A stretch of DNA of 64,000 bases from the NCBI RefSeq assembly GCF_004345425.1, contig NZ_SLVP01000001.1, positions 682,001-746,000 on the forward strand, given 5' to 3'. The position numbers and the translations under genes were made by a program. The notes below the pieces were generated by a model, which saw nothing but the letters and a program-made list of their open reading frames with translations, did no database searches and had not been told where the DNA came from. This DNA is from Paenibacillus sp. BK033 (GTDB lineage: Bacteria; Bacillota; Bacilli; Paenibacillales; Paenibacillaceae). Of the stretch, positions 8,563 through 17,708 are shown piece after piece. Numbering within the stretch: the first letter of the stretch is position 1; each line of letters begins with the position of its first letter.

Positions 8563-9720
8563 ATGATGAATCATACAGAGAAACATATCGCGATTATCGG
8601 CGGAGGTCCAGGCGGACTTACCCTCGCCCTCATCCTGCAAAGGCATGGCATCGCCGCAACAGTCTATGAACGGGACGCTCAGGATGGAAACGCCCAGCGA
8701 GGCGGCTCGCTTGATATTCATGAGGATTCCGGCCAGATGGCGCTGAAGGAAGCGGGGCTTCTCGGGCAATTCCAGGCAATTGCCCGTTATGAGGGAGAGG
8801 ATTTCCGCCTGTTTGACAAAACCGGCAAGATTTATATGGATGAAAGAGCGGAGAACGGTGAGCCAGGCGACCGTCCGGAGATTGACCGCGGGGCGTTATG
8901 CGATCTGCTGCTGAATGCTTTGCAGAATGGAACGGTCCGTTACGGATGCAAGCTGACGGAAGCCGTTGCGCTGGAAGGCGGTCAGCATGAGCTTCATTTT
9001 GACAATGGCGAGAAAGTGACCGCTGATCTGGTAATAGGCGCGGATGGCGCTTTCTCCAAGCTTCGCCCGCTGCTGACCGAGGCGCAGGTCTCGTATTCGG
9101 GTTTAACGATGGTTGAGCTGCATGTGGATGCGAAGACGCATCCGGATCAGGCGGCTTTTAACGCAAGAGGCAAAGTGTTTGCGCTTGATGATGGCAAAGG
9201 AATACTCGCGCAGCTAAATGGGGACGGAAAAATAAAAGTATATTTGACCTTTACGGCCGGGCAAAGCTGGCTGGACACCTGCGGTATCCCGTTTGACAAG
9301 CCGAAGGAGGCCAAGAAGCAGCTGCTAGCGTTTTTCGATGATTGGGCAGAGCCGCTCCGGGATTACATTCATAAGTCCGAGGATCTTGTTCTGCCAAGAC
9401 GCATTTATATGCTGCCTGTAGGCTTGAAGTGGGAGCATAAGCCGGGGATTACGCTGATCGGGGACGCTGCCCATCTGATGTCTCCGTTTGCAGGCGAAGG
9501 CGTTAACCTTGCCATGCGGGACGCAGCGGAGCTTGCTCTTGCCATTGCCAGTCATGAAGTTACCGATCAGGCCATTCAAGCCTACGAGGAAAAGATGTAC
9601 GAGTATTCGGCAGAGTCTGCAGAAACGTCCGACGATAATCTGAAGCTGATGTTCTCGGACAATGCAGCTCCAAACCTGAAAGCATTGTTTGACGAAATTC
9701 ATGCGCAGTTTGCCCAGTGA
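8563..9720 (+). CDS. FAD-dependent monooxygenase, TetX-like
   Basis: Class A flavoprotein monooxygenase expected to hydroxylate an aromatic or polycyclic substrate with NAD(P)H and O2. The start is the ATG at 8563, 9 bp after AGGAG; ATG 8554 abuts that site. The protein is 385 residues. Motifs are the N-terminal dinucleotide fold IAIIGGGPGGLTLAL, the middle GADGAFSKLRPLL (DG motif), and GDAAHLMSPFAGEGVNLAMRDA (GD motif). Overall arrangement and length are those of the TetX/PHBH group. It shares its operator with the DrrAB exporter upstream, suggesting both respond to the same compound. Tetracycline inactivation is possible but not shown. Confidence 0.82.
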   Translation: MMNHTEKHIAIIGGGPGGLTLALILQRHGIAATVYERDAQDGNAQRGGSLDIHEDSGQMALKEAGLLGQFQAIARYEGEDFRLFDKTGKIYMDERAENGEPGDRPEIDRGALCDLLLNALQNGTVRYGCKLTEAVALEGGQHELHFDNGEKVTADLVIGADGAFSKLRPLLTEAQVSYSGLTMVELHVDAKTHPDQAAFNARGKVFALDDGKGILAQLNGDGKIKVYLTFTAGQSWLDTCGIPFDKPKEAKKQLLAFFDDWAEPLRDYIHKSEDLVLPRRIYMLPVGLKWEHKPGITLIGDAAHLMSPFAGEGVNLAMRDAAELALAIASHEVTDQAIQAYEEKMYEYSAESAETSDDNLKLMFSDNAAPNLKALFDEIHAQFAQ

Positions 9721-9731
9721 AAATACGTGAG

Positions 9732-9760
9732 GCTGTGCCGTTTACTGGCACAGCTTTTTT
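9732..9760 (+). terminator. Rho-independent terminator after the monooxygenase
   Basis: Stem GCTGTGCC (9732-9739) with GGCACAGC (9747-9754) and T6. It lies between convergent genes. Confidence 0.8.
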
Positions 9761-9767
9761 ATTGCCC

Positions 9768-12086
9768 TTAAGTCGCAACATGCTTCTCCCGGTATTGGCC
9801 GGGCGTTATGCCCTCCAGCTTGCGGAAGGAACGGATAAAGTTTTGCGGGTTGTTATAGCATAAGCGGGAGGCGATATCCTTAACGGGCGTATCCGTTTCC
9901 CGCAGCCATTTCTTCGCCATGCTGAACCTGTAAGCCGCCAGATATTCGCTGAAGGAAGTGTTTGTTTCCTTCCGGAAGACGCTGCTTAAGTAATTGGCGT
10001 TATAATTCAGCTTTGCGGCGCAGTCCTCGAGCGACAGATCCGTATCGTAATGATTATGGATCAGGTCGATTATTTTCTCCGAAATATTATGATATTGGGC
10101 ATCCTGCCGATCCATAAAGATTTGGATCATTGGGCAAACAACCCTGCTCCAGAGCCAATCTTCGATTTCCTTCACGGTATTAAGCTTAAGCAGCTCCTCG
10201 AATAAAGAGCCCTTTCCTTGACGGATCTGATTCAGGCTAATGCCCGATTCCTGCTGCACGACAAGCAGACTGTTCAATAAACGGACCAGCGGCAATTGAT
10301 ATTCCTGAGGCGACATTTCCGCAGAGAACACGGGCACCAGGAAGCAGTGGAGAAGCTCCTTGGCTTTCTCCTTGTCCGCAAGCTTGATCGCGTCGATCAG
10401 ATCGTTCTCCAGATGGTTCGGATAACGGATATTGAAATAATGCTTGCCCTGATTGACGTTCTCGTATTGCATGACGATGCCTTCCCCAAGCTTAAGCCGA
10501 TGCTTCAGCGCTTCCAAGCCTTCCTGATAGGCGAGCGGAATCTGGCTGACCGAATCGAACGGAAGGCTGATACCGATGCTGATCGTCAGCTCCAGCAGGC
10601 TTTGGATTTGCTGCTGAAGCTGCTCGGTCAATGGAAACAAGGCCGTTTTGAAGTCACTGTCCTTGGAGGAGGCACTGCCGATCAGCGTAACGACCGTATG
10701 GTCAATCGTGACCGCCCCCAGGCGGTTAGCCGCCGGGATTAGCTCTTCGAGCATGTTGTGGATAGCAAACAGCAGCAGCTCCGTATCCGGTTTGCCGTAG
10801 CGGGTGCCTTCAAGCGAGTCGATCTGCACGGTAATCACAGCCATCACATCCCATGCTCCAAGCTGTTCGATGTAACCAAACCTCTCCAGCTGCTCGGTCA
10901 GATCGTTATTTTTTACTTGTCCCTGCAAAGCCTTGGCCAGGAACAAAGTGCGTACCTGCTTCAAATGCTGCTGGAGCTCGCTCTCCAGCCGGCTTTTGGA
11001 CTGGAACAATTGCTGAATCTGCTCGCCTATCGCCTGAAATTCATTTTTTCGCGTCTGCCGGATCTCGGGCGTACCGACATTCATCTGCTTAAGCAGCATT
11101 TGAATAGGCGAATACATGCGGCGGGAGCCCAGCCAGGCAAGAAGCATGGTTACCAGAAGCATAAACAGGCAGACGGCGAGCGTGTAGATCCCGATTTTTT
11201 TCGATTCCTTCGTAAGGCTGGCGATCGAGGTAATGGACATGTAGATCCAGCCGTTGGTCGGAGATTTGTAATAGGTGACCGAATACTCCTGGTTATGAAG
11301 GAGGGAGCGGAATTGGCCGGAGGATTCGTTAAGCCGAAGCTCTCCGTCGAAACCAAGCTCGGATACCTTTTTGCCGATGACGGAAGGGTCGGGATGAAGC
11401 AAAATGCGATATTTATCGTCCAGCACCAAGGTGGTATCGCTCTTCCGGGCATCCTGCTGCAACAAAGCCTGAAGGCTGCAGGTCGGAATATTGGCCATGA
11501 TCAGCCCGTAAGGATTACGCTCCGTGACGGGAAGCTTCTTGATCAGGCTAATGTTATACTCGCATCTGGCGTTGCCGGTGCTTTCCTCGCTGTAGAACCA
11601 GGCGGAAGGGTTCATCGCCCAGGAGGTTTCCTCCTTGGACTCGAGCAGCCCGTTCAGCTGGTCATGGTAGGGGTACTGGTCGAAGCGGTAAAGACCGGAA
11701 TTTTTGATCATCCAGTTATGACGGTTATTGATCAAGACGACGTCCTCGAGCTTGGTATCGAAGGATTGCATGTGCAGCAGCTCGTCGCGCAGGTTCCCAT
11801 ATAAACTGAAATCGCTTACATTTAAAGGGCTGCTCATGGTCTGTTTTAACACGTTGGAGTTAATGACTTGATTCAAGGTATGGTTGACAGTCGTTAAAAT
11901 TTGATCTACATTGGCATTAATTTGAACGAGCAGCTGATATTTTCCTTTATTTACATCCTTTTGAATCTCGCTGGAGGAAGTGACATAGGAAAAAATGCCG
12001 ATAAACAACACGGGCAGCGTGCTCAGCAAAATCCCGAAGATGGTCATTTTGGTCAGGAAACTGAAAGAGCGCAAGCGATTAACCAA
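9768..12086 (-). CDS. Membrane-bound AraC-family regulator with extracellular sensor domain
   Basis: Transmembrane transcription regulator of the type found beside Lpl/Ytc sugar transporters, up to 772 residues. One membrane segment lies near residues 14-36, a cache-like extracellular domain follows, and a second segment (IYTLAVCLFMLLVTMLLAWLG) lies near 300, leading to a HAMP-like stretch and a cytoplasmic region. Two helix-turn-helix units form the C-terminal AraC domain (IIDLIHNHYDTDLSLEDCAAKLNYNANYL onward). The start is unclear: TTG at 12086 abuts GGGAG, while TTG at 12074 is 12 bp from it. It is divergent from the transporter genes and probably controls them by sensing a carbohydrate outside the cell. 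Confidence 0.85.
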   Translation of the reverse strand: MVNRLRSFSFLTKMTIFGILLSTLPVLFIGIFSYVTSSSEIQKDVNKGKYQLLVQINANVDQILTTVNHTLNQVINSNVLKQTMSSPLNVSDFSLYGNLRDELLHMQSFDTKLEDVVLINNRHNWMIKNSGLYRFDQYPYHDQLNGLLESKEETSWAMNPSAWFYSEESTGNARCEYNISLIKKLPVTERNPYGLIMANIPTCSLQALLQQDARKSDTTLVLDDKYRILLHPDPSVIGKKVSELGFDGELRLNESSGQFRSLLHNQEYSVTYYKSPTNGWIYMSITSIASLTKESKKIGIYTLAVCLFMLLVTMLLAWLGSRRMYSPIQMLLKQMNVGTPEIRQTRKNEFQAIGEQIQQLFQSKSRLESELQQHLKQVRTLFLAKALQGQVKNNDLTEQLERFGYIEQLGAWDVMAVITVQIDSLEGTRYGKPDTELLLFAIHNMLEELIPAANRLGAVTIDHTVVTLIGSASSKDSDFKTALFPLTEQLQQQIQSLLELTISIGISLPFDSVSQIPLAYQEGLEALKHRLKLGEGIVMQYENVNQGKHYFNIRYPNHLENDLIDAIKLADKEKAKELLHCFLVPVFSAEMSPQEYQLPLVRLLNSLLVVQQESGISLNQIRQGKGSLFEELLKLNTVKEIEDWLWSRVVCPMIQIFMDRQDAQYHNISEKIIDLIHNHYDTDLSLEDCAAKLNYNANYLSSVFRKETNTSFSEYLAAYRFSMAKKWLRETDTPVKDIASRLCYNNPQNFIRSFRKLEGITPGQYREKHVAT

Positions 12087-12140
12087 CTCCCGTCATCGTA
12101 AATATGTTTCTATTGTAGGCGATGGACCATCAATAGGACA

Positions 12141-12177
12141 ATAATCATTAGCTCCGGAAATAATCATTTGAACAGAT
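12141..12177 (+). promoter_or_regulatory. Candidate AraC-type operator: two ATAATCATT repeats
   Basis: ATAATCATT occurs at 12141-12149 and at 12160-12168 (19-bp spacing); the second is followed by TGAACAGAT. The same composite, ATAATCATT-AGGACAGAT, recurs upstream of the paralogous binding-protein gene at 13774-13791. The repeats lie just upstream of the ribosome site of the first binding-protein gene, in the divergent region beside the AraC regulator gene. Confidence 0.5.
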
Positions 12178-12191
12178 AAAGGGGGAATCCT

Positions 12192-13697
12192 ATGTTTTTC
12201 AATGATCATCGAGGAAGGTTATCGGTTTGCGCGGGGCTTTTAGTGACAGCGATGCTGCTAGGCTCCTGCTCAAGCGCAAAAGATTCGGACAGCCCCGCGG
12301 CGAGTCAAACCCGTCCGGTTATTACCATTATGGCACCGCTGCATTTTCCGCAAGGCCCCGACTCTGCGTTAGTTGAACAGATAGAGGAGATGACCGGTAC
12401 GAATCTGATCATTGACTGGGTTCCCGACGAGATTTACACGGATAAGATGAATGCCGCTTTAACGATGAATTCGCTCAAGAAAGCTACATTCGTGAAATAT
12501 ACCGATTACATCTTCCTGAAAAGCGCGATCCGCTCCGGCATGTTCTGGGAGATAGGGCCGTATCTAAGCGAATATCCGAATCTGAAACGGCTGAACGACA
12601 GCATTCTGAACCAAACCGCGGTAGACGGTAAAATCTATGGCCTGTATACGGAGCGTCCTTCCTCCAGGCAAGGCGTCATTATCCGGGCGGATTGGCTTGA
12701 GAAGCTGAAGCTGGATCCGCCCAACACAATCGATCAGCTGTACAACGTCATGAAGCAGTTTACATACGGAGATCCGGACGGGGACGGCAAGCAGGATACG
12801 ATTGGTTTGACCGACCGCAATGATTTGGTGTTTGGAGCGTTCAAGACGTTAAGCTCGTACTTTGGAACCCCGAACAACTGGGCCGCCGAGAACCATAGCA
12901 TTATTCCGGAGTTCGAAACGCCGCAGTATAAAGACACGATGGATTTCATGCGGAAGCTGTACAACGAGAAGCTGATCAACCAGGAGTTTGTGGTCACGAG
13001 CAAGGATATTCAGCGCGATCTGCTGATCAGCGGCAAAGCCGGCGTCTATATCGGCAGCATGACGGATGTTCAGCGTTTGTCCAATGAAGCGAAGCAGATT
13101 AATCCCGATGCAAGGTTTACGGTTGTGAACCGGATTGAAGGGCCGGACGGTTACAAGGTATGGTCGATTCCGAATTTCAACGGGTTGTTCCTATTCTCGA
13201 AGAGCGCGATCAAGACGGAGGATGAGCTGAAGCAGGTGCTTGCCTTTTTCGACCGCTCGATGGAGGCGGACGCGGCTAATCTGATGAAATACGGGCTGGA
13301 GGGCAAGCATTATGCGTTGGAAGGCAAAGATGTGCTGCTGCCCGTAAAAAGCGAACAGCTCCGGATTTCCGAAGTAAGCCCTCTCTACTCGTTGATGATT
13401 GCCGATCTGAGCAATCCGAATTTGATGAAGGTTGCGCAGGAGGATCCGCTGCTGGCGCTGGCGGAGAAGCTAACCGTCGATAACGAAAAGTTTATCGTTA
13501 AGGATCCGACGGTGAATCTGGAGTCGGTTACGTTTGACGAGCATAGCGAGGAGCTGAACAAGATTATTGCGGATGCTACCTATCACTATATTCTGGGGCA
13601 GATTGATGGGGATGGCTTTAACAGGGAAATAGAGAGATGGAAGCGAAGCGGCGGGGAGCAGATTATCGAGGAATTCACGAAATCCTATTTTGATTAA
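12192..13697 (+). CDS. Extracellular sugar-binding lipoprotein (LplA-like), paralogue 1
   Basis: Solute-binding protein of a carbohydrate ABC importer, 501 residues, anchored by a lipobox LLGSC (Cys26). AAAGGGGG lies 6 bp before the ATG. Family-1-type binding protein features include WVPDEIYTDKMNAAL, VDGKIYGLYTERP and DPDGDGKQDTIGLTDRND, the last resembling a calcium-binding loop. It is a clear paralogue of the next gene, sharing the VDGK, DPDGD and FGTPNNW blocks. It is followed by its own terminator, so it is partly uncoupled from the permeases and may provide an alternative binding protein for the same channel. Confidence 0.85.
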   Translation: MFFNDHRGRLSVCAGLLVTAMLLGSCSSAKDSDSPAASQTRPVITIMAPLHFPQGPDSALVEQIEEMTGTNLIIDWVPDEIYTDKMNAALTMNSLKKATFVKYTDYIFLKSAIRSGMFWEIGPYLSEYPNLKRLNDSILNQTAVDGKIYGLYTERPSSRQGVIIRADWLEKLKLDPPNTIDQLYNVMKQFTYGDPDGDGKQDTIGLTDRNDLVFGAFKTLSSYFGTPNNWAAENHSIIPEFETPQYKDTMDFMRKLYNEKLINQEFVVTSKDIQRDLLISGKAGVYIGSMTDVQRLSNEAKQINPDARFTVVNRIEGPDGYKVWSIPNFNGLFLFSKSAIKTEDELKQVLAFFDRSMEADAANLMKYGLEGKHYALEGKDVLLPVKSEQLRISEVSPLYSLMIADLSNPNLMKVAQEDPLLALAEKLTVDNEKFIVKDPTVNLESVTFDEHSEELNKIIADATYHYILGQIDGDGFNREIERWKRSGGEQIIEEFTKSYFD

Positions 13698-13706
13698 TAG
13701 AGAGGG

Positions 13707-13741
13707 AAGCCTGGTTCGTACTAACGAATCGGGCTTTTTTT
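13707..13741 (+). terminator. Rho-independent terminator between the two binding-protein genes
   Basis: Arms AAGCCTGGTTCGT (13707-13719) and ACGAATCGGGCTT (13724-13736) pair with two G-U wobbles, then a T run. It should end or attenuate the first transcript. Confidence 0.8.
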
Positions 13742-13773
13742 CTGCCGTTTTTCGATGCTCAATCTCAGGTCGG

Positions 13774-13791
13774 ATAATCATTAGGACAGAT
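13774..13791 (+). promoter_or_regulatory. Third copy of the ATAATCATT operator motif
   Basis: ATAATCATT (13774-13782) is followed by AGGACAGAT (13783-13791), matching the copy at 12160-12177 in 16 of 18 positions. It lies between the terminator and the second binding-protein gene, so that gene probably has its own promoter under the same AraC regulator. Confidence 0.5.
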
Positions 13792-13900
13792 GGTTGAATG
13801 CGGGAGGCTAATCGGAAGGAATGATTGTATCGGAACTCTGCCGGCGCGGGTTAAGGTTGATTTGCAGCATCATTCCCATTAAAGGTGGAGGTCAATAAGC

Positions 13901-15463
13901 ATGAACAAAAAGGGGTTTGCTATTCTGCTAGGAACGGTTATGAGCCTTAGCATGATGATGACAGCCTGCAGCAGCAATAACGGCAGCGCGGCAAATAACG
14001 GAGGAAACGAAGCTTCGGCAGCCGCAAGCGAGGAAGCTTCGGCGGAAGCGACCAAGCAGCCGGCAGCGGAGGAGCCGACGGAAATTACGATTATGCTTCC
14101 TCTTAACGTTGCCCAAACACCGCCGGATACGATCAAGAACGAAATTGAGAAGCTGACGAACACAAAGTTGACCTATCAGTTTTTTCCGGCCGATACGTAT
14201 GAAGATAAGCTGAACACTACGCTCGCTACCGGGGGGCTTCCGCAAGTTACTTATTTGAAGAACCAGGCGACGTTCGTTCAAATGAAAGGCGCGATCCGCG
14301 ACGGTCAATTCTGGGAGATTGGTCCTTACCTTAACGAGTTTCCGAATTTGAGCAAGCTGAAGCCGTTGATTCTGAACAACACGAAGGTCGATGGCAAGCT
14401 TTACTCGCTGTACATTGGCCGTCCGCTTGCCCGTCAAGGTCTTATTTACCGCAAGGATTGGGCGGACAATCTTGGCTTGAAGACGCCGGAGACGGTGGAT
14501 GAAGTCATCGCGATGGCCAAAGCCTTCACCGAGAAGGACCCGGATGGGGATAAAAAAGCGAACACGATTGGGCTTGCCGACCGGAACGACTTGATTTACG
14601 GAGCATTCAAGACGCTTGCCTCCTGGTTCGCAACCCCGAATAACTGGGGCGATAAGGACGGCCAGCTCCAGCCTGATTTCACGTTCCCGCAGTATACGGC
14701 CGCTATGGACGCCATGAAGCAGATTCGCGATGCGGGTGCCATGAACAAGGATTTCGCCGCAACCAGCAAGACCGATCAGATCAGCCTGTTTACAAGCGGC
14801 AAAGCCGGCATGTATATCGGCGCGATGTCGGATGTCGACTCGTTGAACAAGGATCTGGTCAAGAACGTTCCGAATGCCGTCGTCGATACGCTGGCTCTTA
14901 TTAAGGGACCAAACGGCGAGCAGGCAACCTGGGCTATTCCGGGGTACAACAACGTCGTTTTGTTCCCTAAATCCGCGATCAAAGACGAAGCCGCGCTGAA
15001 GAAGGTTTTGGCCTTCTTCGATAAGCAGATGACGCCGGAAGTAGCCAATATGATGTTCTGGGGAATCGAAGGCACGCATTACACCGTTGAAGACGGCAAG
15101 GCAAAAGTAACGGATGCGTCGGATCTGATCGAGCGCGAAGTAAAAGGCTACAAGGACAGCCTGATTGGAGAAGCGGAGACGAACGGCATGTATGAGGGCT
15201 ACTATTCCCTGCCTGCGCGCATTCACGCGGAAGAGTTCGCGAAGGAGAATGAGAAAATCGCGATTATGGATCCTGCGGCGGCGCTGGATTCCGAGACTTA
15301 TACGGAAAAAGGCGTCGAGCTGCAGACGATTATTACCGATGCGACGTACAAGTACATCTACGGGGAAATCGATAAAGCCGGCTTCGATAAAGCGGTTGAG
15401 GACTGGAAGAAGCGCGGCGGAGACAAGATTATCGAAGAATTTAACGCGGCCTATAAAAAATAA
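13901..15463 (+). CDS. Extracellular sugar-binding lipoprotein (LplA-like), paralogue 2
   Basis: Solute-binding lipoprotein, 520 residues, lipobox MMTAC (Cys23) followed by a Ser/Asn/Ala/Glu-rich linker. The ribosome site GGTGGAGG precedes the ATG. It shares with paralogue 1 the blocks VDGKLYSLYIGRP, DPDGDKKANTIGLADRND and FATPNNWGDKDG. It lies directly upstream of the two permease genes and is the likely main binding protein of that importer. The family handles oligosaccharides or aldouronates; the ligand cannot be told from sequence. The duplication may widen substrate range. Confidence 0.87.
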   Translation: MNKKGFAILLGTVMSLSMMMTACSSNNGSAANNGGNEASAAASEEASAEATKQPAAEEPTEITIMLPLNVAQTPPDTIKNEIEKLTNTKLTYQFFPADTYEDKLNTTLATGGLPQVTYLKNQATFVQMKGAIRDGQFWEIGPYLNEFPNLSKLKPLILNNTKVDGKLYSLYIGRPLARQGLIYRKDWADNLGLKTPETVDEVIAMAKAFTEKDPDGDKKANTIGLADRNDLIYGAFKTLASWFATPNNWGDKDGQLQPDFTFPQYTAAMDAMKQIRDAGAMNKDFAATSKTDQISLFTSGKAGMYIGAMSDVDSLNKDLVKNVPNAVVDTLALIKGPNGEQATWAIPGYNNVVLFPKSAIKDEAALKKVLAFFDKQMTPEVANMMFWGIEGTHYTVEDGKAKVTDASDLIEREVKGYKDSLIGEAETNGMYEGYYSLPARIHAEEFAKENEKIAIMDPAAALDSETYTEKGVELQTIITDATYKYIYGEIDKAGFDKAVEDWKKRGGDKIIEEFNAAYKK

Positions 15464-15484
15464 GCGAGTAAAAAGCTAGCCGAG

Positions 15485-15510
15485 GAGGCTGCTGATTCGT
15501 TAGCAGCCTC
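15485..15510 (+). other. Intercistronic hairpin between binding protein and permease genes
   Basis: GAGGCTGCT (15485-15493) pairs with AGCAGCCTC (15502-15510). There is no T run, so it is more likely an mRNA-stabilising or partial-termination structure that keeps binding-protein mRNA in excess over permease mRNA. Confidence 0.55.
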
Positions 15511-15543
15511 TTCGATCCACACCTAAAGAGAGGAAGAGGCAGG

Positions 15544-16497
15544 ATGGAGGAAGTGATCGTTCAACCGGCGCAGGTGTTGGCGCCAACGACCGGAAGAGAG
15601 AGAACGAGGCGTTTTCGCCGCAATGTATGGCTGTATGTCATGGTGCTGCCGGGACTTCTTTATTTCTTGATTTTCAAGTACGCCCCGATGTTTGGCCTGA
15701 TTATAGCTTTCCAGGATTTTAAGCCGTTTAAAGGAATCAGAGGCAGCGAGTGGGTAGGCCTCGAGCATTTCCGCCGCTTGTTTACGGAGCCGGATTTCTT
15801 GAACATATTGACGAATACATTGATTTTGTTCGGGTTCAATATTCTGTTTTATTTCCCCATACCGATCATATTGGCGCTAATGCTGAACGAGCTTCGATTA
15901 AATGCCTTCAAAAGGCTTTTCCAAACCCTGATTTATTTGCCGCATTTTATGTCCTGGGTCATTATCGTCTCGATCAGCTACGTCATGCTGACGATGGACG
16001 GCGGTATCGTGAATGCCGTACTGGAATCGCTAGGCTTCGAGAAAATAAACTTTCTGCTGAGTCCCGAGTGGTTCCGCCCGACTTATATTATCCAGGTCAT
16101 CTGGCGGGAAGCCGGATGGGGAACCATTATCTACCTGGCCGCTATGGCGGCGATTGACCCGCAGCTGTACGAAGCGGCACGCATGGACGGTGCCGGCCGG
16201 CTTCATCAAATTTGGCATATAACGCTTCCAGCCATTCGCAGCGTCATTATCGTATTGCTTATTTTAAAAATCGGTGATGTGCTTGAGCTTGGGTTTGAGC
16301 ATGTGTATCTGCTGCTTAATTCCATGAACCGCGACGTGGCGGAAATTATCGATACCTATGTCTATACGGCAGGTCTGAAGCAAGGGAAATTCAGCTATAG
16401 CACGGCGATTGGACTGTTCAAGTCTGTCGTTGGCTTAATCATGGTCGTTGCGGCGAACAAGCTTTCCAAGAAATTCGGATCCGAAGGTATTTATTAA
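15544..16497 (+). CDS. Carbohydrate ABC transporter permease, LplB family
   Basis: First membrane subunit of the importer, 317 residues with six predicted segments. It opens with the family-typical sequence LPGLLYFLIFKYAPMFGLIIAFQDF. The permease (EAA) loop reads EAARMDGAGRLHQIWHITLPAI and would contact the ATPase. No ATPase gene is present in this operon; such CUT1 importers usually share an MsmX-type ATPase encoded elsewhere. The second permease gene begins 22 bp downstream. Confidence 0.92.
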   Translation: MEEVIVQPAQVLAPTTGRERTRRFRRNVWLYVMVLPGLLYFLIFKYAPMFGLIIAFQDFKPFKGIRGSEWVGLEHFRRLFTEPDFLNILTNTLILFGFNILFYFPIPIILALMLNELRLNAFKRLFQTLIYLPHFMSWVIIVSISYVMLTMDGGIVNAVLESLGFEKINFLLSPEWFRPTYIIQVIWREAGWGTIIYLAAMAAIDPQLYEAARMDGAGRLHQIWHITLPAIRSVIIVLLILKIGDVLELGFEHVYLLLNSMNRDVAEIIDTYVYTAGLKQGKFSYSTAIGLFKSVVGLIMVVAANKLSKKFGSEGIY

Positions 16498-16519
16498 GAG
16501 ATGACCGGGAGGAATCAGC

Positions 16520-17395
16520 ATGATCCAGGATCGAACCATGGGAAGCCGGCTGTTTGGCATCGTTAACTTCACGCTGCTCGCGATTTTCTCGCTTGCGACC
16601 GTGCTTCCGTTTATTCATGTCGTAGCCGGCTCCTTAACGACAAGCGCCGAAATGGCAGTCAAAAAATTTATTATTTTCCCGACGGATATAAGCTTTGAAG
16701 CGTACCGGTTCGTCTTCTCGACGAATACGATCTTCCGCTCGATCGCGGTATCCATCGGCGTAACCTTAATCGGAACCGCGTTTAGCATGCTGGTAACCTC
16801 GATGATGGCGTACGGCTTGTCCCGAAAAGATCTGGACGGGCGCAAAACGATCATGTTTATGGTCGTTTTTACGATGTTGTTTCACGGCGGACTTATTCCT
16901 ACCTTCCTTGTTGTAAAGGAGCTGCATCTGATTGATACGTATGCCGCGCTTATCCTGCCGCTTACGATCAGCGCCTTTAACATGATCATCCTTCGCAACT
17001 TCTTTCAGAATATCCCGGAAGGGCTCGAGGAGTCGGCCAAGATGGACGGCTGCAGCGATTTCGGTATTTTGTTCCGGATTGTGCTGCCGCTGTCGATGCC
17101 GGCGATCGCAACGATCTCGCTTTTTTACGCGGTGACCTATTGGAACACCTATCTGAACGCCATCTTGTATTTGAACGACAGCACTATGTGGCCAATTCAG
17201 GTTCTGCTGCGCCAAATCGTTGTACTCGCCAGCGGGTTCGACTACAGCTCCAGCCTTGACGGCGCCGTTCCTCCGCCCGATCAGGCGGTGAAGATGGCCG
17301 TTATCGTTGTCGCCACGCTGCCGATTCTGCTCGTCTATCCGTTCCTGCAGAAGCACTTCGCCAAAGGCGCGCTGCTTGGTTCGATAAAGGGGTAG
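16520..17395 (+). CDS. Carbohydrate ABC transporter permease, YtcP/LplC family
   Basis: Second membrane subunit, 291 residues, six predicted segments. Typical features are TVLPFIHVVAGSLTT near the N-terminus, the EAA-like loop EESAKMDGCSDFGILFRIVLPLSMP and the terminal motif KGALLGSIKG. GGGAGG precedes the ATG. It ends the operon; a composite repeat begins 5 bp after its stop codon. Confidence 0.92.
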   Translation: MIQDRTMGSRLFGIVNFTLLAIFSLATVLPFIHVVAGSLTTSAEMAVKKFIIFPTDISFEAYRFVFSTNTIFRSIAVSIGVTLIGTAFSMLVTSMMAYGLSRKDLDGRKTIMFMVVFTMLFHGGLIPTFLVVKELHLIDTYAALILPLTISAFNMIILRNFFQNIPEGLEESAKMDGCSDFGILFRIVLPLSMPAIATISLFYAVTYWNTYLNAILYLNDSTMWPIQVLLRQIVVLASGFDYSSSLDGAVPPPDQAVKMAVIVVATLPILLVYPFLQKHFAKGALLGSIKG

Positions 17396-17400
17396 CGTTT

Positions 17401-17568
17401 GGTTAACTGTAGAAAAACTGCGCATTCGGGTGGGTTAACAGAAAAACTACACATTCGAATGTTCTTCCGATCGCCATTGCCCGGGGATTCCTTGAACAAT
17501 TCCAAATGGATTGGAATCCCCTCACAAAAGCGACCACTACGTTTCTACAGAATCATTTTAATGTTCCG
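17401..17568 (+). repeat. Composite intergenic repeat, copy A
   Basis: Two short tandem units (17401-17432 and 17433-17461), each GGTTAAC...GAAAAACT...CATTCG, lead into a 117-bp core (17452-17568). The core carries GGGGATTCC (from 17483) and GGAATCCCC (to 17521), able to form a 9-bp stem enclosing a second hairpin TTCCAA/TTGGAA. The core recurs in inverted orientation at 19933-20050; the first 85 bp differ at only about four positions. Copy A starts 5 bp after a permease stop codon. Confidence 0.75.
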
Positions 17569-17604
17569 TTTTTTAAGTTAACCAAAGATTTGGGGGAGTC
17601 AGAG

Positions 17605-17640
17605 ATAGCCGTGCAATTTATTTGCACGGCTATTTTCTAT
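17605..17640 (+). terminator. Strong hairpin, probable terminator
   Basis: A perfect 12-bp stem, ATAGCCGTGCAA (17605-17616) with TTGCACGGCTAT (17622-17633), followed by TTTCTAT. It probably ends transcription from the sugar-transport operon after the repeat. Confidence 0.65.
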
Positions 17641-17708
17641 GCAGGGCTGGATGATTATGGTAAAGTCAGCGTAGTGAAGCGAATTCCATTGCAAATGGAG
17701 AGGATCCT

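Noticed and set aside
10758..11804. Long plus-strand open frame antisense to the membrane AraC gene
   Set aside because: The minus-strand gene has full-length domain structure; the antisense frame is a by-product of GC-rich codon use. The same applies to antisense frames at 13928-15226, 23292-24473 and 47148-48506.
17399..17581. Small open frame of 60 codons in copy A of the composite repeat
   Set aside because: Runs through the repeat and its hairpin without a ribosome site; the other copy does not conserve the frame.
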